In this document: positions 17,462 through 27,663 of the stretch, one piece after another
How the letters are laid out: every line of letters begins with the position of its first letter
Numbering within the stretch: position 1 is the first letter of the stretch
Assembly (NCBI GenBank): GCA_016708265.1
Contig: JADJGA010000004.1
Location: 124,001 to 188,000, forward strand
Length of the DNA: 64,000 nt
Source of the DNA: Saprospiraceae bacterium
Lineage (GTDB): Bacteria; Bacteroidota; Bacteroidia; Chitinophagales; Saprospiraceae
Reading direction: 5' to 3'
Notes under the pieces: generated by a model
Database searches by the model: none
What the model saw: the letters and a program-made list of their open reading frames with translations, nothing else
Told to the model about the DNA's origin: nothing
Position numbers and translations under genes: made by a program

Positions 17462-20400
17462 CTATTTTAACAGGGATACATTACTGACTTTAGAATATCT
17501 GGTTTTATCATCACAAATTACCATAATTCTATAAGTGTAAGTATCAGGAGTTAATTCTTTGCCTTTAGATATACCGTCCCAGGACAATTTTTCATTACCG
17601 CTTGCTTTGTATAGTAATTCTCCCCATCTTGAGTAAATCTCCATTTCTACTTCTTTAATATATTTTTCATCATATTTTCCTCTTACTCTGAATACATCAT
17701 TAGCATTATCATTATTTGGAGAAAAAGCATTTGGGAAATATATATCATCCTCATTGCAAGGAGGATCCAAAATTGTAATATCAATGCAGTCAGTATCAGC
17801 ACAGCCATATTGATCTATAACAGTAACACAATATTGTTTTATTTCTTCAAAAACATTATCTTTTGTAGAGATAGGAGTAATTGAAATTTTAGCTACATTT
17901 TTCTCACCGGTACTCCATAATATAGTGCTATTTGGAGGTATATTAATAACTTCAAGTTCGAATGGATTAGTAATAACTATTACGGTAGTGTCTGCTATTA
18001 CAGAAATATCAATATCGCTCATAGTGACTGAAACAGTAATAACAGTATCACAGCCTAACCCAATGTCAGTGACCTTAACATCATATGTAGTCGATTTTTG
18101 GACAACTACTGTGGCTTTACTTGTTTTACTTCCACTTATTATATCCTCCCCTGTCCATTCATAGGAAAGATTTGTGGCATCATTATTTTTTACCTCAAGA
18201 ACAATAGTATCACCTTTACAAACTATTCCCGGGTTTAAATAGGTTAAATTAAATTTATACTCTGTGAGTTGTACAGATGCAGTATCTGTGCAATCGAATT
18301 TATCGATAGCTATTATAGTGATTTTTTCATTACCAGATGGCTTGTAGAATATCTTATCCCCTACCCCAATAAGGTTGCCATTTGGTCTGTACCAGTTTAT
18401 TGTACTTTCAACATTGACTTTAGCACTTAATTCTATGGTCTCCCCTTTGCAATAAGTAAGTTTATCGTTATCAACTTTAAGTTCAATAATTTTAGGTACT
18501 TCGATTTCTTTATCTATTATTATTATACCATCACAACCCTGTACTTTTATCTCAACATACACTTTAAATTTTCCAGGTTGTTTGAAATCATAACAAGGTG
18601 TTGGAGTTGTGAATTTGATTTTCTCATTGCTGGCATTTGTGATCTCCCAGTTATATGATGAAACAGTACCTCCTGTAACACTGAAGCACATTTGATATGT
18701 CCCGCAAGTGACCTTACTGCTAATATCCATTCTGTTACCTGGTTGTGAATAAACATAAATTGAATCAGTATATTCGCATCCCCAATCTGAGGTAGCAGTG
18801 AAAATCAATAAGTATTCTCCTTCCTGTTCTGAATAAATCAAAACATAGGATTTATCTTTAGGACCTACGATTATGTTTGGAATAGCTTTCCAGACATAAT
18901 TTACCCCGATATCCGGAGTTTTGTTTATCACTTCTATTTTGGTCAGATTTCTATAGCAATAAGTAATTTCTTTATCAAATTCCAGGTCAATATAACCATT
19001 ATAAATAGTAATGGAATCGATATTTGTTGAACATCCTGTACCAGGTTTAACACGTAGATAAAATTTATTGATCCTTCCCGTAAGGTTAACATTTATTATC
19101 TGTCCAGTGGCTAGTATATTTGAGAAGGATATGTCTTTTGACCATTGCAAAATGGCATCTGTCTCATCTGATGGAACCCCCACCCCTTTTAACAGAACCT
19201 GATCGACACAAACAGTATCCGGCCCATCAATTTTTATGCTAAAATAATCTTTAACTTTTACAACAACAGAATCGTAATGGAAACATAATCCGTCAGTAAT
19301 CGTAACATAATATTTTCTCCCCGTATCTCCCATAAAAGTTGGATTTGACTTGTCATTTCCGTTAAATGTGAGGCCGGCAGTAGGTGACCAGGAATATGTC
19401 CATGTACTGTTTGGGTTTGCAACAATTTTTGCCGTTGTACCTTTGCAAACAATAACTGGATTAGCTAGGAATGTGATATCTGGAAAGTTAAAACTTATTA
19501 ATTTCTTAATACTATTGTCACAATTTTCTTCAGTGAAAACTTCCAGTATAATGTAGAATTGTTCGTTTTTAGGAATTGTGACATTGATGTTATTACCTGT
19601 AGTGACTATAGTATCATTGCTGAAAATAAGTGTCCATTCATTACTTTTGAACGTATAAAGATCATTTAATTCACTGAACTTATCTTTGAGATTGATAACA
19701 AGTTTATCATCAAGACATTCAAGTAGCTTATATTCGAAGTCAACCATCAAAGGGTCTCCGATCACGATCACACTCTTGGTGAAAAAATCGGAGCAATTGG
19801 GGATGCTGTGATATGCTTCAAGTGTAATGTCAAAAGTATCTTTACCAATTGAAGGTAAATTATAGATGTAATTGACATCTTTGGATGTAAATTTTACTAC
19901 CTGTTTGGTGGAATGAACATAAATTTCCCATTTATAAGATTCAGCAAAAAGACTTGTATTTGTAAGTTTCAGAGTATCTTTTTGTCCGGAACCACATATT
20001 GTTTCTAAGCTCACAAAACTCGCTTCAGGTGGATCAACACAAGGGCGAACATTATACTCAAAATCACGTCTGACTATTGATATCAATTTACCGTCACGAT
20101 ATTCTTCAACTAATACCCCAACCAGAAATTGACCAACCTTTGTAGGAGTACCTGTGATTAAACCAGTCTTTGAATCTATTTTCAGTGGGTCGCTTCCTCC
20201 AAGTATATTTGTCAGGCTATAACCCTGTGCCCAATTGACAGTATTATAAAATGGAGTATATCTTGAAGGATTTTCAACTGTAGGCATTGGATAGGTAATA
20301 GTTGCACCTGACGAAGGAGCATACAATTTATACACGAGAGAATCTCCTTCATGTTCAAAAGCGCTGTGATCAAAATTCAGAGTCTGGTTTGCACATATAT

Positions 20401-20989
20401 ATATATCAGGCCATTTTTTGAAATAAGGTGAATCATTCCTTTCATCGAAAGCAAACTGATCTATTTCAAGAATATAGCTATTCCCTGTTTCAAGCGGATC
20501 AGTAATGTTTAACAATGTCTGATTTCTGCAGCATCTTTGGTAAACAAGAATATATTTTTCACCTTCTTTTGGTCGCGGAAGCATAATCGTATCTCTGTAA
20601 ACTGCTTCATGGACGCAAACAGGTGCTCCAAGCACGCCGCATTTTACGTCGAGAGATTCATTTAAAGTATCATTTCCAATATAATCCAGGAAAAATCCAC
20701 CCCTGTAACCAACTTCTTTCATGAAGGAACCATTATGATTGAACACAGCAATAATTGCCTTCTCATCAAAAAATGCATCCGGAGCACCAAACTCACAATC
20801 CCTGCGTATTGTCAGGGTTATTTCAAATAATCCTTTCCCTAAGCTTTTATAGGAGAAATCACCACCGACCATATGTGTGGCTTTTGTTTCACTAATTATT
20901 AAAAACAAAAGGAAGGTATATAAAATTATTTTTTTGAAAATATTTACCATATCCATTGTATTTATTGTATTTATTTTATTTATTTTCAA
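17462..20989 (-). CDS. secreted multidomain protein with T9SS type-B sorting domain
   Basis: This is a 1175-residue cell-surface or secreted protein. The signal peptide ends ...SETKA, before THMVGGDFSY, a start common in Bacteroidota gliding-type proteins. The body is a chain of PKD/Ig-like beta domains with repeated Cys and phrases such as VCKGTTAKIVANPNSTWTY and YCKGETIELSAKV. The last 90 or so residues are the gliding-motility/CHU_C C-terminal domain: FPNAFSPNNDNANDVFRV, IYSRWGELLYKA, WDGISKGKELTPDTYTY. This domain directs export by the T9SS through a PorP/SprF-type partner, and one is encoded two genes upstream. The start may be 20989, 20956 or 20950; the later ones give a more normal signal peptide. 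Confidence 0.92.
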   Translation of the reverse strand: MKINKINTINTMDMVNIFKKIILYTFLLFLIISETKATHMVGGDFSYKSLGKGLFEITLTIRRDCEFGAPDAFFDEKAIIAVFNHNGSFMKEVGYRGGFFLDYIGNDTLNESLDVKCGVLGAPVCVHEAVYRDTIMLPRPKEGEKYILVYQRCCRNQTLLNITDPLETGNSYILEIDQFAFDERNDSPYFKKWPDIYICANQTLNFDHSAFEHEGDSLVYKLYAPSSGATITYPMPTVENPSRYTPFYNTVNWAQGYSLTNILGGSDPLKIDSKTGLITGTPTKVGQFLVGVLVEEYRDGKLISIVRRDFEYNVRPCVDPPEASFVSLETICGSGQKDTLKLTNTSLFAESYKWEIYVHSTKQVVKFTSKDVNYIYNLPSIGKDTFDITLEAYHSIPNCSDFFTKSVIVIGDPLMVDFEYKLLECLDDKLVINLKDKFSELNDLYTFKSNEWTLIFSNDTIVTTGNNINVTIPKNEQFYIILEVFTEENCDNSIKKLISFNFPDITFLANPVIVCKGTTAKIVANPNSTWTYSWSPTAGLTFNGNDKSNPTFMGDTGRKYYVTITDGLCFHYDSVVVKVKDYFSIKIDGPDTVCVDQVLLKGVGVPSDETDAILQWSKDISFSNILATGQIINVNLTGRINKFYLRVKPGTGCSTNIDSITIYNGYIDLEFDKEITYCYRNLTKIEVINKTPDIGVNYVWKAIPNIIVGPKDKSYVLIYSEQEGEYLLIFTATSDWGCEYTDSIYVYSQPGNRMDISSKVTCGTYQMCFSVTGGTVSSYNWEITNASNEKIKFTTPTPCYDFKQPGKFKVYVEIKVQGCDGIIIIDKEIEVPKIIELKVDNDKLTYCKGETIELSAKVNVESTINWYRPNGNLIGVGDKIFYKPSGNEKITIIAIDKFDCTDTASVQLTEYKFNLTYLNPGIVCKGDTIVLEVKNNDATNLSYEWTGEDIISGSKTSKATVVVQKSTTYDVKVTDIGLGCDTVITVSVTMSDIDISVIADTTVIVITNPFELEVINIPPNSTILWSTGEKNVAKISITPISTKDNVFEEIKQYCVTVIDQYGCADTDCIDITILDPPCNEDDIYFPNAFSPNNDNANDVFRVRGKYDEKYIKEVEMEIYSRWGELLYKASGNEKLSWDGISKGKELTPDTYTYRIMVICDDKTRYSKVSNVSLLK

Positions 20990-23417
20990 TTAAATCAGAA
21001 CTAATTTTTACAACTTCTACTCTTCTTTCTTTTGAAGCTCCTACACTATAAATTGACATCTTATCATTTAAAAGATCATCAGATATATCTTTAGATGCTA
21101 ATGATTCTCCATACGAAACATCAGTAATCTTCAATTGACCTTTTTTAATATATTTAGTAAAAGCTCCTTTTCTGAAACTCCTTATTTCATTGTCTAAAGA
21201 TTTTACCCTTCTGTTGGCAAGTATCAGGTTATAATCATAATCAGCCCTAGGACTTGCATATCCTTTAAATTGGATGTCTACTTTATGTCCTGCTTGAAGT
21301 ACAGCTAATAATGTACTAAAAAACAAATCAAACTTCTCCTTTCCTTCTTTTATGTCTTTATTAAAGAACTCTTCGATTTTAATTCTTGAGAATTCTTTAT
21401 CATTCTCATCTGTAACATCTTTATTATACTTTTGAACAAATTCATCTCTTCTGATTATATATTGACTGTAAGTTTCAGAGTATGTTCTGGAAGTGACTTT
21501 GGATTTTGATCTTGGATCAGGTCTGTCATTATCAAAATACACAATTAATGGCAGATAAGCATTCAATAGATCAGCCAGATAAAGTTTTTGTATTATAACA
21601 GTACCTCCATAATTATCAGTATTTACTAACTCTGATACACTTTCATATCCTTTTCTGCTCGCTGTGATTTTGTATTTATTGCCCCTGATGATATCAAAAT
21701 TAAACTCGTTACCCAATTCATTTGTGACAATAATTTTATTGACAGTATTATCTGTCAGATTTTCAAGTATTATTTCAACCCCGTTCAAATCGTTCAAAGT
21801 TGTTCTGTCATAAGTGAGAACTTTTAATGAAAGATCCATTGGCTGCAGGTATAATTTTTTGATAATTGTGTCAGTTTTAGTAATACCGTAAGTATTAAAT
21901 CTGGTTGTATCAGAAACATAGCCCAGCTTTGACGCTACAATATAATAGTTTCTGTTATTGATCAGATTAAATTTACTTTCATTTGTGGTTTCGTTGATAA
22001 CGACTGCTGCCAATTCATTAGTTAAAGCATCATATAATTTTATTTCAGTACCAGGTAATTCAGCCCGGGATTTTTTGTTGAAGGTATATACTAACAGGTC
22101 AATCTTTATTGGCTCTATATCAGCCTTGAAGATATCATAGCAGCATGCTTCAGTTGTTGGATCCAGATATAAGGCCCCTTCTCTGTTGGATGAAAAATAG
22201 GCCTTTTTACCATCCTGAGAAAGCCAGAAATAGATATCATCATAACTGCTGTTCATGGGATACCCCTGATGTATAGGAGTCTCAAATTCAGCAGTTTCAA
22301 TATGACTGGCAAAAATATCATATCCTCCCATACTTAAATATCCGTTGGAACTAAAATACAAAGTATTTGTAGGGCTATGGAAATTTGGTGTGATATCATC
22401 TTCAGCCGTATTTATATTACTAATATTCTGTGGACGAGTATAACTTCCATTCTTATCTATGATAGAATACCAGATGTCCATTTTGCCTTTTCCTCCTTCT
22501 CTGTCAGACACAAAATACAAAACATCTTTGTTGAAGTTTTTGCTATAGCCAATATTTGGTTGTGTTGAAGTAAAATTAACTTCATTAATAAAATCCGGAA
22601 GTTTTTCTGATTTTCCAAAAGACCCATCAGGATTCACTTCAACTGAATAAATCTGACAATTTATTTGTGCTGTACCCGTATAATCACAAATTGTATAATA
22701 CGCCCTGGTTTTGCTTGAATTAAAACTAAGGTGAGCATCCAAAAGTCTATCATCACTAAAAATACTGTCTGCGATTACACTTTCTCCATTTTCACTTTTC
22801 ATCACTTTAGATATCAGCCTGTTAGGATAGTGGGAATCAACTTTTCTCGTAAATCTCATTGATGAAAAGTAAAACTTGTCATTTTCTTCCAGCGCACCAA
22901 AATCTGAATAAGGTGAGTTAACATCACCTTCCAGTCTTGATATTTTAATGTTTTCACTCGGATTGAAAATCAATTCAGAAGCCCACTCACATGCAGCTAT
23001 TTCTTTATTCGCTCTTTTATCAAAATAATCATTCTCACCCTGATGCTCGGATAAGAATATTTTGTACTGGTCAATAGCCTCAGAATATTTACCAAGTCTT
23101 TGCTTAATATCACCTAACCAGAATGTCAGTAATGAATATTGATTATCAGGTTGCTTTTCATCAAGTAATTCAAGTTTGGTTTCCGCCAGATTATATGCTT
23201 TAAACATTCGTGCTGATTCAGCACTTTTATATAAAAGATCAGCATTGTCATCAACAAATTCATTAGCTGCCAGGTAATACTGAAGTGCTGAACCATAATC
23301 TTTCTCTTCAAATGACTTTTCAGCAGCCACAAGATACGATTTCAAGGTTTGGGCATCCAGTTTAATACTAAAGGCAGCAAAAAATGAAAAAATCAAAAGG
23401 AATATATATCTATTCAT
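20976..23417 (-). CDS. OmpA-family protein with TPR, PD40 propeller and carboxypeptidase-like domains (PorE-like)
   Basis: This protein of about 813 residues is presumed to anchor T9SS or adhesin machinery to peptidoglycan. The domains run in order: signal peptide (FAAFSIKLDAQ), TPR-like helices (about 25-150), a PD40/WD40-type propeller with repeated YFSSNG/FVSDREGGKGKMDIWY blades (about 180-450), two carboxypeptidase-regulatory-like modules (about 465-640), then LPLIVYFDNDRPDP and the OmpA domain with FKGYASPRADYDYNL...LANRRV. This layout matches PorE of Porphyromonas. I choose the ATG at 23417 because it opens the signal peptide; the frame extends upstream without one. It lies between the PorP/SprF-like gene and the type-B cargo, which it overlaps by 14 bases. 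Confidence 0.88.
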   Translation of the reverse strand: MNRYIFLLIFSFFAAFSIKLDAQTLKSYLVAAEKSFEEKDYGSALQYYLAANEFVDDNADLLYKSAESARMFKAYNLAETKLELLDEKQPDNQYSLLTFWLGDIKQRLGKYSEAIDQYKIFLSEHQGENDYFDKRANKEIAACEWASELIFNPSENIKISRLEGDVNSPYSDFGALEENDKFYFSSMRFTRKVDSHYPNRLISKVMKSENGESVIADSIFSDDRLLDAHLSFNSSKTRAYYTICDYTGTAQINCQIYSVEVNPDGSFGKSEKLPDFINEVNFTSTQPNIGYSKNFNKDVLYFVSDREGGKGKMDIWYSIIDKNGSYTRPQNISNINTAEDDITPNFHSPTNTLYFSSNGYLSMGGYDIFASHIETAEFETPIHQGYPMNSSYDDIYFWLSQDGKKAYFSSNREGALYLDPTTEACCYDIFKADIEPIKIDLLVYTFNKKSRAELPGTEIKLYDALTNELAAVVINETTNESKFNLINNRNYYIVASKLGYVSDTTRFNTYGITKTDTIIKKLYLQPMDLSLKVLTYDRTTLNDLNGVEIILENLTDNTVNKIIVTNELGNEFNFDIIRGNKYKITASRKGYESVSELVNTDNYGGTVIIQKLYLADLLNAYLPLIVYFDNDRPDPRSKSKVTSRTYSETYSQYIIRRDEFVQKYNKDVTDENDKEFSRIKIEEFFNKDIKEGKEKFDLFFSTLLAVLQAGHKVDIQFKGYASPRADYDYNLILANRRVKSLDNEIRSFRKGAFTKYIKKGQLKITDVSYGESLASKDISDDLLNDKMSIYSVGASKERRVEVVKISSDLIENK

Positions 23418-23445
23418 ATAATATATTTTATCTGTTTTCATTAAA

Positions 23446-24465
23446 TCAATAAATTGGGCAAATCTTGAAAGCTCCAAAAGGTTTAGCCTTTGTAATAATA
23501 TAGCGAAGATGCATTTCAGGACCACCACGGTAATTAGAATAATCCGACAGATTATCCTTGGTAACTATATCATAACTCAAACCAAAATACCATTCATTGT
23601 ATTCAAAAGCGATTTTTGGAGAATAACCCTCCCCTAGCCTTGTCATTGCCCCCGCATGAACTGCGAATTTTTTTGATATTGTATTGGTGATATACAGTTT
23701 TAACAATCCACCAATCACTGTTTCCTGATAAACATCCTGTGTCTGATGCAAAATATCGAATTGAATATCCAGAGGATCTATTACTTTTATGTTTAGTATG
23801 CCTAAAAAGGAATACCTCAGGTAAAGTTTATCATTATCAACTCCATAAAAACTTTGGGATGGTTTAGTTAAATGGAAGGCAGAACCACCTAAAGTCAGAT
23901 TATTTCTGGGACTAAACTGAAGCCGGTAATTTAACCCAAGTCCGGTTTCAAGGTACCCAAACCTAAAACTTTCAAAATCCTCACCATTTGGTCTTCTTGG
24001 ATCATAAACACCCAGTATCGGGTCCCAATTATTGTCCCATCTAAGATCATCAGTATTAAAACCACGGTTAGAATATCCGATCAATGCCCCTGCTGTCAGA
24101 ATATTTTTTTCATTTAGCATATAACTGTAGCTGCCTGCAAAATTCAAATTAAAGAGTGTTAATTTTGAATACCCTTGCTTATCATAATTGAAAACCAAGC
24201 CTCCGGAAAAAAAACCTTTTTTTGGTATTTTAGGTAAAAATTTCATGTCATAGCTGCCGGAAAAAGTAAAATAAGGAACAGCAATTGACCTGTACTGATC
24301 CCTCATACTCATAATAAATCGCTGATCTCCTTCGTAAATTCCAGTCAAAGACGGATTAAAATTTAATGGCTCATTATAAAACTGGCTATAATGAAAATCC
24401 TGGGAAAATAAAGATTGGATTCCGGCTATAAAAAAAATAAATAGAAGTACAATTTTATTTCTCAT
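23446..24465 (-). CDS. PorP/SprF-family T9SS outer-membrane protein
   Basis: This 339-residue outer-membrane barrel protein belongs to the PorP/SprF family, which holds or delivers T9SS cargo with type-B sorting domains. A signal peptide (FIAGIQSLFSQ) is followed by DFHYSQFYNEPLNFNPSLTG, the family's hallmark start. RFIMSMRDQYRSI and alternating beta-strands follow, ending near YEWYFGLSYDI-like EYNEWYFGLSYDIV. It heads a three-gene minus-strand unit with the OmpA-like protein and the 1175-residue type-B protein. This is the same logic as sprB-sprF in Flavobacterium, in a different order. Confidence 0.93.
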   Translation of the reverse strand: MRNKIVLLFIFFIAGIQSLFSQDFHYSQFYNEPLNFNPSLTGIYEGDQRFIMSMRDQYRSIAVPYFTFSGSYDMKFLPKIPKKGFFSGGLVFNYDKQGYSKLTLFNLNFAGSYSYMLNEKNILTAGALIGYSNRGFNTDDLRWDNNWDPILGVYDPRRPNGEDFESFRFGYLETGLGLNYRLQFSPRNNLTLGGSAFHLTKPSQSFYGVDNDKLYLRYSFLGILNIKVIDPLDIQFDILHQTQDVYQETVIGGLLKLYITNTISKKFAVHAGAMTRLGEGYSPKIAFEYNEWYFGLSYDIVTKDNLSDYSNYRGGPEMHLRYIITKAKPFGAFKICPIY

Positions 24466-24884
24466 ACTCTCAATGTTGATTTTAAATAATTATATTACTA
24501 CAAATATCGTACTAAAAAAGCTAATATAATAGAAATTTAATGCTTTTTTCATTATTAAATTAATTATAAAAACAGCAATTTTCAAAACAAAAATAATTTT
24601 AATTTATAAAGAACTAATTATATATGTACTTATATATTATGATATATTTTAATGTGTTAATATGCCAAAGTCAAAAAAAATATAAATAAATAAAAAAAAA
24701 TCAAGTTATATGTAAATGATTATATTTTAATCTCTTTTGAGTTATTATATAGATTTAATTATTGATGAAAACGCTACAAGGTTTTGCTAAATTTTTAATA
24801 TTTGCTTCTATTTCATAATTTCAAGGAAATCAAATAATTTTACAAATAAATCGTTATATCCGATTATTTTATAATAAAAATATA
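24466..24884. other. 419-bp AT-rich divergent intergenic region
   Basis: This lies between the divergent T9SS cassette (start 24465) and a flippase (start 24885). It is very AT-rich with A/T runs, no protein-like frame and no clear hairpin. A TTAATATTTGC box at about 24795-24806 resembles a -7 element with one extra base and could serve the flippase. Confidence 0.35.
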
Positions 24885-26387
24885 ATGGGGATAATTGCCA
24901 GACAAGGATTCAAAAGGAGTATTTTAAGCATAATAGGCAGTTTAATAGGTGTGATCAGTCTTCTTTTCATATATCCATTGTCTAAGGATTCCTATGGTTT
25001 TGCACAATTCCTGATCAGTTCAGCTTCATTTTTTGCCATTTTTTTTAGTTTTGGATCTACCAGTCTGGTTATCAGATATTTTCCAGAGTTGAAAGATAAA
25101 TATTCAAAAGGATTTTTATCAATTATTTTTTCAGTTACATTTTTGGTTATATCTGTTTCAACTATATTCTTTAGTGTTTTCAAACATGCGATCATTAATT
25201 TTTTGGGTAAACTTGATTTTCAGACCCATATTATAAATGAGAATTTGATTGTGATTTATACCTTGTCAGTATTGTTTATCATCATTCAGATATTAATTTT
25301 TCAATCTGCAAATTTTAAAAGAATAGTTATCCCATTTGTCATACATGAACTTTCCTTCAAAGTGTTTTTACCGGTTTTGATTTTGCTTGTCTTTATGGGT
25401 AAAATTGAGATTTTTCATATAGGTACAGGATTGTTATTTTTTTATCTGGTTTCTTTTATTTTAAATGGAATATACTTAAAGAATTTAGGAGGGCTTAGTT
25501 TGAATAAAAATACTTTCTTGGCACTAACAAAGAAAAAAATGAAGGAATTGCTTAGCTATATGGGATTTTCCGGGCTTAATATAATAAGCGAGAACCTGAC
25601 AACACAGATCGACAGAATTATGATCCCTTTGTTGCTGACAATGAGCAGCAATGGTATTTATTCGATTTTCTTGTTCATGAGCAATACTATTGCAATCCCG
25701 GCAACTTCCATTTACCCTATAGCCAGCCCCATTATTTCTGAATCGATGCTGAATGGCGATATACAAAATGTTAAATCCATTTACAAAAAAACCTCACTCA
25801 ATTCTTTTATTGCAGGAGCATTTATCTTTGTTCTGATCTGGATAAATATAAATGATATTGTAAGTATAATGCCTGGCAAGGATGGGATTTCCCCTTTTAT
25901 AAATGTATTTCTCTTTTTGTGTATTGCTAAACTTTTTGATATGGTGACAAGTATAAATTCTTTTATTCTGATTTATTCGAAATATTATAAGTACAATCTG
26001 GTCTTTTTACTGATCCTTGCTCTGATGAATATTGTGTTTAATTACCATTTTATAACTCAGTACGGAATAGTTGGTGCTGCGTTGGGTACAATGATATCTG
26101 TTTTCATATATAATATTATCAAGTTAATATTTATACAAATGAAATTCAGGATAAATCCATTTTCAAAAAGCACTCTATCTATATTTTTAATTCTTATAAT
26201 TACGGTTTTGATTGGAAGATATTTGCCTGCAACTCCTTTGGTTGTAATAAATTTCATATACAAATCCTTGCTAATAAGCGGTATTTATTATTTTCTTATT
26301 AAAATATTCAAAATAGAATCTGAGCTAATACCAACAGGTGAAAAACTGGTAGTAAAGATTTTCAATTTTGTGATCCGGAAAAAATAA
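24885..26387 (+). CDS. oligosaccharide flippase-type membrane protein (Wzx-like)
   Basis: This 500-residue protein has about 14 hydrophobic segments, as in the MOP-superfamily polysaccharide exporters. Its start, MGIIARQGFKRSILSIIGS, places the usual short amphipathic helix before the first membrane span. FSFGSTSLVIRYFPELKDKY, ENLTTQIDRIMIPLLL and YGIVGAALGTMISVFIYNII are typical positions of family-conserved residues. It should flip lipid-linked sugars across the inner membrane. It is a stand-alone gene, convergent with the rhodanese gene 9 bases away. Confidence 0.85.
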   Translation: MGIIARQGFKRSILSIIGSLIGVISLLFIYPLSKDSYGFAQFLISSASFFAIFFSFGSTSLVIRYFPELKDKYSKGFLSIIFSVTFLVISVSTIFFSVFKHAIINFLGKLDFQTHIINENLIVIYTLSVLFIIIQILIFQSANFKRIVIPFVIHELSFKVFLPVLILLVFMGKIEIFHIGTGLLFFYLVSFILNGIYLKNLGGLSLNKNTFLALTKKKMKELLSYMGFSGLNIISENLTTQIDRIMIPLLLTMSSNGIYSIFLFMSNTIAIPATSIYPIASPIISESMLNGDIQNVKSIYKKTSLNSFIAGAFIFVLIWININDIVSIMPGKDGISPFINVFLFLCIAKLFDMVTSINSFILIYSKYYKYNLVFLLILALMNIVFNYHFITQYGIVGAALGTMISVFIYNIIKLIFIQMKFRINPFSKSTLSIFLILIITVLIGRYLPATPLVVINFIYKSLLISGIYYFLIKIFKIESELIPTGEKLVVKIFNFVIRKK

Positions 26388-26396
26388 AGCGCATTT

Positions 26397-26789
26397 TTAA
26401 TTTACAAGAGGCAAACCTTCTCTTTTCCAGGCAACAATTCCGTTTTCGAGTTCAATGACTTTTTTAAAATTCATTCCCGACATTTTATCCAATGCCTGTT
26501 TTGACTGGCCACTGCTTCTGCTGTATAACAAAACAGGGACATTTTTATAGATTTCAATGCTTTGTTCAAATTCTCTACCGAAAAAATCTATGTTTATTGC
26601 TGTACTGATATGGCCTTCTTCAAATTCTTTCGGAGTCCTTATATCAAGCAAAATATAATTCCCTGTAGAAATTAGCTTATTAAACTCCTTGGCAGATACA
26701 GAATAAATATTGCTATCAGTAAGGTTTTGGGCAAAACCAAACTGAAAAACACTAAGTATAATTACAACGAACGATAATGAGGATTTCAT
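26397..26789 (-). CDS. exported rhodanese-like protein with Ser at the catalytic Cys position
   Basis: This 130-residue protein is a single rhodanese domain behind a signal peptide (VFQFGFAQ). Family motifs are present: ILLDIRTPKEFEEGHISTAI and the end ENGIVAWKREGLPLV. In the active-site loop the usual CRxGxR-type sequence reads YSRSSGQS, so the sulfur-accepting Cys is Ser at residue 90. The fold should be retained, but sulfurtransferase activity is unlikely, so a binding or structural role is more probable. Convergent with the flippase gene; apparently monocistronic. Confidence 0.88.
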   Translation of the reverse strand: MKSSLSFVVIILSVFQFGFAQNLTDSNIYSVSAKEFNKLISTGNYILLDIRTPKEFEEGHISTAINIDFFGREFEQSIEIYKNVPVLLYSRSSGQSKQALDKMSGMNFKKVIELENGIVAWKREGLPLVN

Positions 26790-26885
26790 TTTTTATTTAT
26801 TTTAAACTAAAACAATTTAATGATACATAAAATTCAATAATAATTAAAATTCATAGATATTTAACATTTTATTAGTAAAAATATT

Positions 26886-27653
26886 TCAATTTCTGCGTTT
26901 TCTGTAGACTTCTGAAAGTACTATTGATGCAGCTATCGATGCATTCAGAGAGTCCACTACCCTATTTGCTGATGGTATTGTGATACGTTCAGTACATTTT
27001 GCAATAATATCCTCTGATACTCCATTGCTTTCATTCCCAATAACAATGATCATTGGAAAAGAAAAATCATAATTATAAACATCTTTTCCTTCCATGACCA
27101 TGACATATTTATTTATATAATTATCATCCTTTAAAGAGATTAAGGAATTGAAATCAATGGCAAAAACAGGAAGCCTAAAAATACTACCCATAGTAGCCTG
27201 AACTACTTTAGGATTATATAAATCGACGCAATCAGGAGAACAAATCAATGCATCAACCCCATACCACTCAGCAGTCCTGACAATTGTGCCCAAATTACCT
27301 GGATCTGATATAGCATCAAGGTAAAGAAGTAATTTTGAGTCATTTAATACAGTCAAATCAAGGTAGTCCTTGATTTCCAATATTGCAATTACTGAGGTAT
27401 TATTCTTAAGATTTGAAATGCTTTCAAGTTCATTTTGAGTGACTATTTGAACTAAATGCAGGATTTTATTCAGAATTATATTGTTTTTTTCAGTGAATTC
27501 ATGTGTACAATATAGCTTTTCTAAATCGTCATTTTTAAACTTAATGGCTTCAATTACCGATTTTTCTCCTTCTACTATAAATTTTTTATACCTTTGTCTA
27601 TACTTTTTTAAAGATAAAGATCGTATTAGTTTTACATCATTTTTATTTATCAT
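26886..27653 (-). CDS. TrmH/SpoU-family RNA methyltransferase
   Basis: This 255-residue SPOUT methyltransferase modifies 2'-OH groups of rRNA or tRNA using S-adenosylmethionine. The N-terminal substrate domain opens with NKNDVKLIRSLSLKKYRQRY and FIVEGEKSV. The C-terminal knot carries SDPGNLGTIVRTAEWYG, VIGNESNGVSEDI and RVVDSLNASIAASIVLSE, the three SpoU motifs. The exact target cannot be read from sequence. Its ATG at 27653 faces the start of the TamL-like gene only about 10 bases away. Confidence 0.93.
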   Translation of the reverse strand: MINKNDVKLIRSLSLKKYRQRYKKFIVEGEKSVIEAIKFKNDDLEKLYCTHEFTEKNNIILNKILHLVQIVTQNELESISNLKNNTSVIAILEIKDYLDLTVLNDSKLLLYLDAISDPGNLGTIVRTAEWYGVDALICSPDCVDLYNPKVVQATMGSIFRLPVFAIDFNSLISLKDDNYINKYVMVMEGKDVYNYDFSFPMIIVIGNESNGVSEDIIAKCTERITIPSANRVVDSLNASIAASIVLSEVYRKRRN

Positions 27654-27663
27654 TTTTTATAAA

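Noticed and set aside
23418..23528. Upstream extension of the OmpA-like protein
   Set aside because: It would put 37 residues before a clear signal peptide and overlap the end of the PorP/SprF gene; ATG 23417 is preferred.
27481..27663. Upstream extension of the TamL-like protein
   Set aside because: It is antisense to the conserved N-terminus of the SpoU methyltransferase and would bury the lipoprotein signal.
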